A stretch of 44,119 nucleotides of DNA from JAZSMJ01 sp045535815 (lineage in GTDB: Bacteria > Bacillota > Clostridia > Oscillospirales > CAG-272), in the NCBI GenBank assembly GCA_045535815.1, contig JAZSMJ010000070.1, positions 1-44,119 of the forward strand, given 5' to 3'. The notes beneath the pieces were generated by a model. It worked only from the letters and a program-made list of their open reading frames with translations. It searched no databases and was not told where the DNA came from. The position numbers and the translations under genes were made by a program. Shown one piece after another: positions 1-7,700 of the stretch (position 1 is its first letter; each line of letters starts with the position of its first letter).

Positions 1-1
1 A

Positions 2-652
2 AAGTGCTTCTGCTTCCTCGCAGGTCACGAGTCCTTTGCAGCTGCTGAAGGCGCTATCGGTATCGCACGTACAGCTAATAAGGTAAGAAAAGAACCCCTT
101 CGCGTAATCCTTAACGGTCTCGGTAAGGGCGCAGCGTATATCATTTCCAGAATTAACGGCTTCACATACGTTCAGACAGACTACGACTTCTATAACGACG
201 AGGTTACTGTAGTTAAGTCCACCGCATACTCAAACGGCGACAAGGCTAAGGTTAAGTGCTACGGCGCAAACGACGTTCTTGAAGGCGTTGCTATAATGAA
301 GATGGAGGGTGTTGACGTTTCCATCACAGGTAACTCCACCAACCCCACAAGATTCCAGCACCTCGTTGCAGGTACCTACAAGAAGTGGGCGCTTGAAAAC
401 GGCAAGAAGTACTTCTCAGTTGCATCCGGAGGAGGCACGGGAAGAACGCTTCATCCCGATAATATGGCTGCAGGTCCTGCTTCCTACGGCCTTACAGACT
501 CTATGGGACGTATGCACGGCGATGCGCAGTTCGCAGGCTCTTCATCCGTTCCCGCACACGTTGAGATGATGGGTCTCATCGGTATGGGTAACAACCCCAT
601 GGTAGGTGCAACCGTTGCAGTTGCAGTTGCTATCGAAGAAGCAGCGAAGTAA
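2..652 (+). CDS. GGGtGRT family protein, 5' end outside window
   Basis: The reading frame is open from base 2 to a TAA at 650-652, giving about 216 residues with no start in the window. The motif GGGTGRTLHPDNMAAG (around 428-475) gives its name to the GGGtGRT family (Pfam GGGtGRT), which is common in Clostridia and has no established biochemical function that I know of. The C-terminal third is rich in Gly, Ala and Val and ends GATVAVAVAIEEAAK. The codons are strongly biased, as in the PDH and pgk genes here, which suggests high expression. A Rho-independent terminator follows at 693-732. A copy of its last 21 codons lies at 1866-1931. The family call is confident; any function would be a guess. 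Confidence 0.85.
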   Translation, partial: KCFCFLAGHESFAAAEGAIGIARTANKVRKEPLRVILNGLGKGAAYIISRINGFTYVQTDYDFYNDEVTVVKSTAYSNGDKAKVKCYGANDVLEGVAIMKMEGVDVSITGNSTNPTRFQHLVAGTYKKWALENGKKYFSVASGGGTGRTLHPDNMAAGPASYGLTDSMGRMHGDAQFAGSSSVPAHVEMMGLIGMGNNPMVGATVAVAVAIEEAAK

Positions 653-692
653 GAAAAACCACTGAATATAGTGATTTTTGAATGATTTTCAC

Positions 693-732
693 ACAAGGTT
701 TGAGGTTTTAGGACTTCAAACCTTGTTTTTTT
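693..732 (+). terminator. Rho-independent terminator of the GGGtGRT gene
   Basis: Arms ACAAGGTTTGAG (693-704) and CTTCAAACCTTGT (714-726) pair across a short loop and run into a T tract. It sits 41 bases after the stop codon. Confidence 0.8.
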
Positions 733-756
733 ATTGTGATTGCAGAAAATAATAAA

Positions 757-778
757 AGGAGGCGATTTTTCGCCTCCT
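757..778 (-). terminator. Terminator hairpin downstream of the 791-1549 gene
   Basis: AGGAGGCGA (757-765) and TCGCCTCCT (770-778) form a perfect stem with a four-base loop. On the minus strand it is followed by TTTTATT, so it fits as the terminator of the minus-strand gene whose stop is at 791-793. It may work in both directions. Confidence 0.7.
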
Positions 779-790
779 AAATTTTGTGAG

Positions 791-1549
791 TTATTCGCAC
801 ATATAAGCCGATAATATTGCAACTGCATTCTCTCGACTCAGCGAGTCGGAACTTTGACTTTTGATAATCCTGGTCATTTCCTCTGCCACTTTTTGCCGAC
901 CGGTGGGGACTGATGCAGGAATCAAAAGTTTTTGGGTTAAATCAGCAATTTTTTCCGTAACATCCGTAATAGCAGCAAACTTATCCTCTTGGTTTAAATC
1001 ACTCTTGGAAATGCATTCAATTTGTTCCGAAAAAGCGGATTTAACGATAGCAATCTTTTGCGTTTCTATCACGTTCAAATCGCTGTACATCTTTTCGTAG
1101 AAAGCAAGCATCTTCACAAATGTCCCTTCTCGTAGTTGATATACAGTGCAGACCTCACTGATTTGTTTACCTTTTTCTTCGTTATCTTCACTTTCACAAA
1201 TTGAGGTTATTGAATCATCCAATCTATGTAGTGAATGATACGAACTTTCGGTTAACTGTTTCTGCAATTCAGAGATTTTTTCAAAAACTTCTCTTGCTGT
1301 GAGAGATTTGCTGTCATTGACAGAGATTTCAACACTCTGAGTGCTGGTTACTTGCTCGGTAGATTTATTTTCTGACATTTTCTTGTCCTCCAATTCAAGT
1401 TCCGGCGGACACAGCAAACATATTTTATTTTCGTCTATGAAGCGTGCCCTGCCATTTTTAACAAGACCTTTTGCCCGTTTGGGGTATGTAGCCTCATATT
1501 CTTTTCCAGTTTCATCTACCACAATTATGTTTTTTTCTATGGGTGTCAT
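791..1549 (-). CDS. Hypothetical protein with a KRAKGLVKNGRARF N-terminus, about 252 aa
   Basis: I chose the start at 1549 (MTPIEKN) although the frame stays open to 1798. A consensus promoter (-35 at 1636-1641, -10 at 1613-1618) places transcription start near 1606, downstream of every earlier start codon. The N-terminal 50 residues carry YPKRAKGLVKNGRARF and a CLLCPPE stretch, a short module I recognise from the N-termini of many uncharacterised clostridial proteins. The rest is acidic, Ser/Glu-rich and mostly helical, with no membrane segment. The AAAAGGGG upstream lies very close to the ATG, so the exact start is uncertain. The gene sits between a full GGGtGRT gene and a copy of that gene's 3' end, so it may be inserted DNA. 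Function unknown. Confidence 0.65.
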   Translation of the reverse strand: MTPIEKNIIVVDETGKEYEATYPKRAKGLVKNGRARFIDENKICLLCPPELELEDKKMSENKSTEQVTSTQSVEISVNDSKSLTAREVFEKISELQKQLTESSYHSLHRLDDSITSICESEDNEEKGKQISEVCTVYQLREGTFVKMLAFYEKMYSDLNVIETQKIAIVKSAFSEQIECISKSDLNQEDKFAAITDVTEKIADLTQKLLIPASVPTGRQKVAEEMTRIIKSQSSDSLSRENAVAILSAYMCE

Positions 1550-1612
1550 CCCCTTTTGATAGATTGCAATACCAGTTTTTTGTGATGGGTGTCTCCCCAA
1601 TACTGCGAATAT

Positions 1613-1641
1613 ATTATAACAAATACACATTAGAATGTCAA
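1613..1641 (-). promoter_or_regulatory. Consensus sigma-A promoter for the 791-1549 gene
   Basis: On the minus strand TTGACA (1641-1636) and TATAAT (1618-1613) are separated by 17 bases. This predicts a leader of about 57 bases before the chosen start. Confidence 0.8.
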
Positions 1642-1865
1642 CATACAAATATACAAAAGTGTTTAGGGGGACATTTTCCTGCATAGATATTATAAAATCT
1701 TTATAATGTTGAAAATGTATCGAGAAAATCATTTTTAACATTTTTTCAACAACGGACAGGGATGAGTAGAGCCGGTTGGGGATAGAGAACCTCCTCATAG
1801 ATAAAAAAGTTTATGAGGAAGAAAAAACAGCAATTTTTGCGATATCTTCGACTTTCATAGTGAGA

Positions 1866-1931
1866 GGTAACAACCCGATGGTTGGTGCTACCGTTGCTGT
1901 TGCGGTTGCTATTGAAGAAGCCAGCAAGTAA
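1866..1931 (+). pseudogene. Remnant: last 21 codons of a GGGtGRT gene
   Basis: Bases 1866-1931 encode GNNPMVGATVAVAVAIEEASK and a stop, matching the end of the gene at 587-652 except Ala to Ser near the end. At DNA level seven codons differ by a synonymous third base and one codon differs at three bases. It is therefore a diverged homologue, not a recent tandem copy. Nothing upstream of 1866 resembles the rest of the protein. It ends next to the hairpin at 1946-1973 and the tspO tail copy. Confidence 0.85.
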
Positions 1932-1945
1932 TTTCATAAAACAGA

Positions 1946-1973
1946 CACCGGCATTGCGAGCGCAATGCCGGTG
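1946..1973. terminator. Hairpin terminator, left copy
   Basis: CACCGGCATTGC (1946-1957) and GCAATGCCGGTG (1962-1973) form a perfect 12-bp stem with a four-base loop. A near-identical hairpin follows the intact tspO gene at 3759-3790. Here it lies downstream of the minus-strand lipoprotein gene. Confidence 0.7.
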
Positions 1974-1976
1974 CTT

Positions 1977-2016
1977 TCAGTTCAGGATGAATATGCCGAA
2001 GTTGAGGATTCTGCGA
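1977..2016 (-). pseudogene. Remnant: 3' end of a tspO-like gene
   Basis: On the minus strand this encodes LNFGIFILN and TGA, identical to the C-terminus of the TspO protein that ends at 3793. With its hairpin it forms a direct repeat of about 72 bases (1945-2016 against 3760-3833) that differs only at a few positions. Confidence 0.8.
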
Positions 2017-2033
2017 TATGCGGTTTGTACCGT

Positions 2034-3662
2034 TCACTCTATTCCGTAATATTGTGCGAGGGCGGAGACGTCTTCCTGCGTAAAGGCGCCTTCAAAGATG
2101 ATAAGCTCATCAATAGTGGCCGGGAGATGATCGGGATACGCACCCGTTCCGTCCTGACCGATATTCAGAACGTCGAATGCGTTAAACGAAGCGTTCTTTA
2201 AAGCTTCGGGAATATCTATCGTCGTGAAATCGTTAAAATCATAAGCCACACTTACCGTGCCTGCCTCTCTGTCTACAGAGAGAATGACGTGCATCCATCC
2301 GTAAGTGTGATCAAAGGGAAGCGGATAGTACAGCTTCACACCGTCGGAGCCGTCCTCACTGCCCATATTGAACAGTGTGCAGTTATGAGTGAGTGCAAGG
2401 AGGAATCCCGGGTTGTTGCGGCTTTCCCAATCCTTGTTGGAGATAATACACGGATCTCCGCTCGTGCCCGGAGTTTTTATCCAAAACGATACTGCAAAGC
2501 TTGAATTTTCAGGGGAGTGATCGCTTATGGAAATATAACCTTCATCAAGCGATGCTGCTTCGCCAAACCGTCCGGGTATGTAATTTACCGTATTGTTTAC
2601 TGCCGTATTTACCTTGCCGAGCGCATCCTTTTCTGACTTGTCAAGCGGCAGATATGCTGCTATTCTGTCGGCAGAAATAAAGTCTGTCAGATATTTTCCG
2701 CTGTCTGCAGCCGGCGTGGGCTCGCCCTCGACGCTGCGCAGGGGAGAGACCTCGAATTTTTCAAGGGAATCTATCTTGTATATTGCCGCACCGTCTTCTG
2801 CAGAGGTAACGACGTAGATATCCTCGCCCACAACGCTGATATTTTCGGTCTCGCCCAAAATGTCAAGATATATAAGCGACATAAAATTACCGTCCCAATC
2901 GTACACGGTAATCACATTTTCGCTGTAGAGCACGAAGTATATGTACTCATCGTCGCTGGCGCATCCCTGGGTAGTATAGCCTTCGGTAAGGTCCGTAGCC
3001 TTATGGATGGGTCCTATCGGCTCAAAATCCGAATCCAATATGCGGAAATCCTGCCCTCCGTGCAGGCCTACTGCATAGCGGTCACGGCTCTCGTTATAAG
3101 TGATGCAGTATATATCCATATCTATATCAACCGAATCGACTACCTCGAGAGTGTCGGGAGAGATCATTGATATACGGTTTCCGTAGAAATGACAGTGCGA
3201 CGCCAGAAGGACGCCTTCCTTTTCGTTGTAGGTAAGATCGTTTGCGTGGTTAAGATAAAGCTTTTCGCTTACCGCAACGCTTTCCTGCTTTTCTATATCG
3301 TATTTCACCAAGCGGACTATGTTATTTTTCTGTTTGCTTGCGTTATCCTTTTTTATAAAGAACTGATACTGATGAATGCCGTCCGTATAACCGCCCTGTT
3401 CTTGCGTAGATATATCGTCGGGATAGGGGATAAAGCCAACAGGCTCAGATTTTGCTACCAGCCTGTCGCTGCTTTTGATGATGCCGTGCAGCTCCGATTC
3501 GACAGCGGGCTCGATCTCGCTTTCTTCTTGAGTATCAGACTCGCTTTCCGTTATATCTTCCGTTTCATTTTCTGTTTCACTGATATCTGATATGTCGTTA
3601 CATGCTGTTATAGTAATAATCAGTAAAATCACCAAGAGAATAGTCAATAACCTTCTTTTCAT
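2034..3662 (-). CDS. Secreted lipoprotein with a propeller-like region and a C-terminal LamG domain
   Basis: The 542-residue protein starts MKRRLLTILL and has a lipoprotein signal peptide ending ITITAC, so Cys21 would be lipidated and the protein held on the outer face of the membrane. Residues 22-60 are a very acidic Glu/Ser/Thr linker. Residues about 60-330 contain repeated beta-type segments with YDIE, DSDF and YDWDGNF patterns, which suggest a beta-propeller (inference). Residues about 335-540 resemble a LamG/concanavalin A-like jelly-roll, with NSSFAVSFWIKTPG and a typical ending IDELIIFEGAFTQEDVSAL. Such domains usually bind glycans or proteins. AGGAGA lies six bases before the ATG, and a perfect promoter is at 3711-3739. 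No catalytic residues are recognised. Confidence 0.8.
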   Translation of the reverse strand: MKRRLLTILLVILLIITITACNDISDISETENETEDITESESDTQEESEIEPAVESELHGIIKSSDRLVAKSEPVGFIPYPDDISTQEQGGYTDGIHQYQFFIKKDNASKQKNNIVRLVKYDIEKQESVAVSEKLYLNHANDLTYNEKEGVLLASHCHFYGNRISMISPDTLEVVDSVDIDMDIYCITYNESRDRYAVGLHGGQDFRILDSDFEPIGPIHKATDLTEGYTTQGCASDDEYIYFVLYSENVITVYDWDGNFMSLIYLDILGETENISVVGEDIYVVTSAEDGAAIYKIDSLEKFEVSPLRSVEGEPTPAADSGKYLTDFISADRIAAYLPLDKSEKDALGKVNTAVNNTVNYIPGRFGEAASLDEGYISISDHSPENSSFAVSFWIKTPGTSGDPCIISNKDWESRNNPGFLLALTHNCTLFNMGSEDGSDGVKLYYPLPFDHTYGWMHVILSVDREAGTVSVAYDFNDFTTIDIPEALKNASFNAFDVLNIGQDGTGAYPDHLPATIDELIIFEGAFTQEDVSALAQYYGIE

Positions 3663-3710
3663 TTTTGTCTCCTATCGTACGATATGATTTGGTGATACAG
3701 TGCTGATAAT

Positions 3711-3739
3711 ATTATACAGTTACCGAAAATTCTTGTCAA
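3711..3739 (-). promoter_or_regulatory. Consensus promoter of the LamG lipoprotein gene
   Basis: On the minus strand TTGACA (3739-3734) and TATAAT (3716-3711) are 17 bases apart. The -35 box lies in the middle of the 35-base palindrome at 3719-3753. Confidence 0.85.
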
Positions 3740-3753
3740 GAATTTTCGGTAAC
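3719..3753. repeat. 35-base perfect palindrome over the -35 box
   Basis: Two 16-base arms (GTTACCGAAAATTCTT and its complement) surround a three-base centre. It has no T tract of its own and covers the -35 box and half the spacer of the lipoprotein promoter, so a repressor operator is more likely than a terminator (inference). Confidence 0.85.
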
Positions 3754-3758
3754 AAAAA

Positions 3759-3790
3759 GACACCGGCATTGCGAGTGCAATGCCGGTGTC
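3759..3790 (-). terminator. Terminator of tspO
   Basis: GACACCGGCATTGC (3759-3772) and GCAATGCCGGTGTC (3777-3790) form a 14-bp stem. On the minus strand it is followed by TTTTTG. The tspO stop is at 3793-3795. Confidence 0.8.
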
Positions 3791-3792
3791 TT

Positions 3793-4272
3793 TCAGTTCA
3801 GGATGAATATGCCGAAGTTGAGGTATCCTGCGAAGGTTACCCACAAAAGATAGGGTATCTGAAGATATGCGGCGAGAGGGGATACCTTGCGGTATTTCAT
3901 TATGGTTGCGAGGATGAGTGCCCAGAGAAGCACCAGCCAGATGAACGAAAACAGGAACCATCTTGCATTAAAAAAGAAGATGCTCCAGAAGAAGTTGACT
4001 ATCAGACTCAGAGCGTATATCATAAGGCCCTCTCGTCTGCAGTCGGTTGCGTATCCTGTTGGCTGAGAGGTATAGACGATAGCTGCGCTTATTCCCATAA
4101 GAATGTACAGAATGGTCCAGACGATTGGGAAAAGTATTGACGGGGGAGAGAGGGGCGGAGTTGCTATCTCGCTGTAGATATCCATACTGCTTCGTGTAAG
4201 TAGTGCCGCCGCACCGCCGATTGCAAGGGCTATCGCAATTGAAATAATGTAAGGCTTTGCCTTTTTAAGCAT
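3793..4272 (-). CDS. tspO: TspO/MBR family membrane protein
   Basis: The 159-residue protein has five predicted membrane helices and matches the tryptophan-rich sensory protein/peripheral benzodiazepine receptor family in length and pattern. Landmarks are the early TPPLSPPSILFPIVWTILY, the central LIVNFFWSIFFF, and the C-terminal LQIPYLLWVTFAGYLNFGI, close to the family's WxxFA motif. Bacterial TspO binds tetrapyrroles such as haem and protoporphyrin; a sensor or scavenger role here is inference. I prefer the ATG at 4272 (MLKKAKP) with GGTGGT in front. A GTG at 4284 would add four residues. An 11-bp inverted repeat covers the start region. Its 3' end and terminator are duplicated at 1945-2016. 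Confidence 0.9.
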   Translation of the reverse strand: MLKKAKPYIISIAIALAIGGAAALLTRSSMDIYSEIATPPLSPPSILFPIVWTILYILMGISAAIVYTSQPTGYATDCRREGLMIYALSLIVNFFWSIFFFNARWFLFSFIWLVLLWALILATIMKYRKVSPLAAYLQIPYLLWVTFAGYLNFGIFILN

Positions 4273-4296
4273 AATAATCACCACCGTGATTATTAT
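4271..4296. promoter_or_regulatory. 11-bp inverted repeat over the tspO -10 box, leader and start
   Basis: ATAATAATCAC (4271-4281) and GTGATTATTAT (4286-4296) are perfect complements around CACC. A TATAAT reads on the minus strand at 4297-4292, so the repeat would cover the -10 box, transcription start and ribosome site. Confidence 0.65.
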
Positions 4297-4731
4297 ACTC
4301 GCAATAGTATGAGAATATGCGTTTGATTTGGGGGTGATTTTGTGCTAACATCTTGCGGCGGCAGCAAGCCACCGCCCTACAGGTGCGGTGTAGACAGCGA
4401 TGTTATAACAAACAAAACCGACCTTGTAAGGCCGGTTTTTAAATAGAGCACTATGTTCGCTGTAGGTCACCGTCAGATAATGCAGACATAGATTGTGACC
4501 TACTCAAATATTCCTTTGACTTCGCAAAGGAATATTTTATAGTTTTGTTTTTTGCCCCAAAAGTTTTTGGGGTAGGGGTCGTGAGATCGCCGTTAGCATT
4601 TGCAAACACAGCGTGCGATCTCCCAAAAACCGCACAGCCTACGCTGTGCGGTTTTTCAAACAATAATCGTTAGGTAATGACCTTTTTATAAAAAGGGTCT
4701 CCCCGATTAATGTATCCCCTGTAAGTGGTGT
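4297..4731. other. Gene-free spacer packed with hairpins
   Basis: I see no gene here. At least seven inverted repeats follow one another: 4414-4440, 4462-4503 (9-bp arms), 4507-4536 (12-bp arms), 4555-4573, 4583-4622 (8-bp arms), 4625-4656 (14-bp arms) and 4680-4697. Several have T tracts and could end transcription. A 70-residue frame on the minus strand is an artefact of these repeats. Confidence 0.75.
4625..4656 (-). terminator. Strong hairpin terminator, probably for the glycosidase operon
   Basis: AAAAACCGCACAGC and its complement form a perfect 14-bp stem with a CTAC loop, with A and T tracts on either side, so it can work in both directions. It is about 75 bases beyond the stop of the minus-strand gene ending at 4732. 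Confidence 0.75.
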
Positions 4732-7700
4732 TTATCCTTGATTTTTTCTGTAAAGTGTGGGAGTTGCGATGGTTGCCCAGTCGCCGCTGTTCCATATCTC
4801 GTATTCGTTATTTTCACCGCCGTTGTATACCTCTATACGCAGTGTCCTTGCGCTTTGCGGTATTGCTATATCAACGCTTTGCGGCTGGTCGGTCGATTTC
4901 ATAAATCCGCTGTCGTGGACTACCTCGCCGTCTATCAGTACCTTGATAACTCCGCTTCCGTAGGGGTTGCCGAGCAATACCGTTCCGTAGTCGAAGCCTA
5001 TTATCATCGAGAGTGAATCGAAGGTATATCTCGATATATCGTATTCGACGTATGCGGCAGTCTTATCGTCAACGAATGCGTGGAGCGAAATTCCTGTATC
5101 ATAGGTCTGATAGGATGCACCGCTTGCCAGCTTTATGGGATCGTTATTCTGATTGAGGCCGTTTGTATTGAATGCGACTGCACTCGAATAAGACTTGGGA
5201 GTCAGCTGTGTGAGCGAAACAGAGGCAAGACCTGCAAACGGGTCTGTATCGGAGGAGGTGAAGTCTTCACTGTAAATGATAGTAGAATCAACGGCTATCT
5301 TCTCGGGTGAAGGTGCCGCCTCGGTATATGACGTTGCATTTGGTGTGCTCTTTGTCGTGCGCACGTAGATTCCGAGGTTTGAAAGAAGCTGACTTGTGCT
5401 TACGGTCACCTCTATCTCCGATTCGCCTATGGGAAGCTCGGCTATTGCGTACTTCCAGTTTTCTGGCGTGGGAAGAAGGGTTGCCGTCCAGCCCGTTGCA
5501 GATTCAACGTAGGTGAGCGGAGCGGTGCTTCCGTTTATCTTGACGGCTATCTGCGGAGAGCTCAGCGCATCTGTTGCCTCTATCAGCACGAGAAGCTGAT
5601 TGTCACCTGTAGTCGTCGTTACGGTTGCAGTGTAGGTAAGATCTACGCCACTGCTTGCATCTACCGTTATATCACGCAGGTTATCGCTTACCGAAACCGT
5701 GCTCGGTGCGGTATAAACGCTTCCGGAAACTGTGCCGGGGGCAACTGTCTTGAGAACGATAGTTTCATAGCCCGAAAGGGTTACGGTAACGTCTGTATCG
5801 GCAGTTACGTTCTGAGCGTAAACTCTTACCTCGGGGTAAACGCTGATGAGATCGTATGTGCCGCTGTCGCCTTCGTCTATCGGAGGCGTTACCGTTATGC
5901 TCTGCTTTTCTATCCAGGGGTTGCGGAGCATAACGAGACCGCTATGCGAGTAGCCGTAGGGAGTTCTTGTCATAGCCGCATTCTGAACTGCGGCGTAGGT
6001 ATTGCCGTCAAGCTCCCAGCCCTCGGGCAGAATTACAGCGGTCTTTGATAAGATAGCACCCTCGTTTGCTCTTGCCCACTTCATAATATTCGCCATTCTT
6101 TCCCATCTTGCATCGCTCATATAGTTGGGATTGATATACATGGGAACAAATGCGTTACCTCTCATGAGAACGTCTATCATATCGTCTGTGAAGTCGTCGG
6201 CTGTCTGATGAATGACACCGAGCTCCTCCTGAGATGCCGCAGGAGCGTAATAGACGGTTGCGCCCTGGAGATTGTAGTATTCACGGCCTGTGGTTGCCGA
6301 TATTCTGTATTCGGGAGCAGGAACTCTGCCGTGAGGAGCGTCGTCACCGAAAGCACCGACCATAGAGCTTACGTACATCAGCCACCAGGGACTGGGGTTA
6401 TAGCCGTAGCAGGTGGTTTCTATCCAGATGCTCGGATTTGCCTTTACCATTGCCTGATAGAGAGCTATCACGTTTTCAGCCGATCTTTCTATCGAGGTGG
6501 TGGAATTGGTGTGATTGTGATCGGTTCCGCCGCAGTTGAGGAAGAGACCGTCACACTTGACCATATTTATTCCGTATTCGCCTATGATATAGGGGATGTT
6601 CTCTACCAGCTCGCTGGTATACTTTTCATCGTAGAGACAGAGGTATCTCGAATCAACGTCCGAATAACCGTTTTGTCTTGCCCATCTCTGATTAAGGGCA
6701 TCGGGATATGCGGCGGACGGTGAGAACCAAAGTCCTATGCGTGAATCGTACTGTGCGGCACTGTTTCCTATATTGGTAAATCCGTCGGGGAATCCGCTAA
6801 AGTCTATCTCCCAGATGGATTCGGGGTTTGACCAGCCCATATCGAGTGCGAAGGAGTCAAAGCATTCGCCGTATTTGGAGAGGTTACCGCAAACATTATC
6901 GATAAGGTTATCGATTATGCTTTCTGTGAAGGGGAAGCCTATCGACCACCAGCTGTTATAGTTGAAGTGGAAGGAAGGATAGCTTCCAACCAGCGCTCTC
7001 GAGAGGAGATAGCTTTGGAAGGCATCCTGCGTATCACCCTGAGCAATACCGATCACCTCGGTCTTGGTTTCGTACCATTCATCGCTCTTTACGCTCATAT
7101 GAGGCTGATGGGCAACCGTTACATCGGTATCCGACTGTCTTGTGGATGCGGTCGGAAACTCTATTCCGACGAAGAAGTTTGTAAGATATGCAGGGAAGCT
7201 TGAATAATTGAGTGCCGCAGCCTGAGTCGTTGCGGTGATAAGATCGTTTTCAAGTGAGTTTTCCCCGGTCTTGGGATAGGTGTCGAGAGTGATCTCACGC
7301 AGAGTTACGCTCGATTCAAGATCGTTATATTTATAAGCTATCTTCTTTGACAAAACACCGTGCTCGCTGTCCCACCCGATAAATGCGAGTGCAGTGCGCT
7401 TTGGCGTCTTTCCTACAGAGCCCTTGGCGAAGTATCCGTTTGCGATATTCGCCCAGTCGCCGCTGTTGGTGTCGCCTGCATCGGTGACCTCTATCTTAAA
7501 GGTCTGAGTGCCCTTTGGAATCTCGATAGTGACGTTTACAGGCTCGGTAACGCCTACCTTGCCGCTTCTGTATACCTCTTTTTCGTCGCAGTAGAATATA
7601 AACTCAGAGCTTCCCGAGAAGTTTCCGAGAAGGGCTGCACCGTAATCCATTGCAAGCGTTGCTGTAAAGGACGTTACGTCAAGGCTTGATATATCGTAGG

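Larger units (their letters stand above)
1945..2016 (+). repeat. Direct repeat, left copy (hairpin plus tspO 3' end)
   Basis: This matches 3760-3833 almost base for base, with single-base indels and a few changes. The two copies flank the lipoprotein gene at 2034-3662 in the same orientation. Confidence 0.85.

Noticed and set aside
1746..1937. 63-residue minus-strand frame over the GGGtGRT remnant
   Set aside because: It is antisense to the remnant and has no ribosome site or domain.
4451..4663. 70-residue minus-strand frame in the hairpin-rich spacer
   Set aside because: It is built from hairpin repeats, and its end falls inside them. The translation reflects repeat sequence, not a protein.
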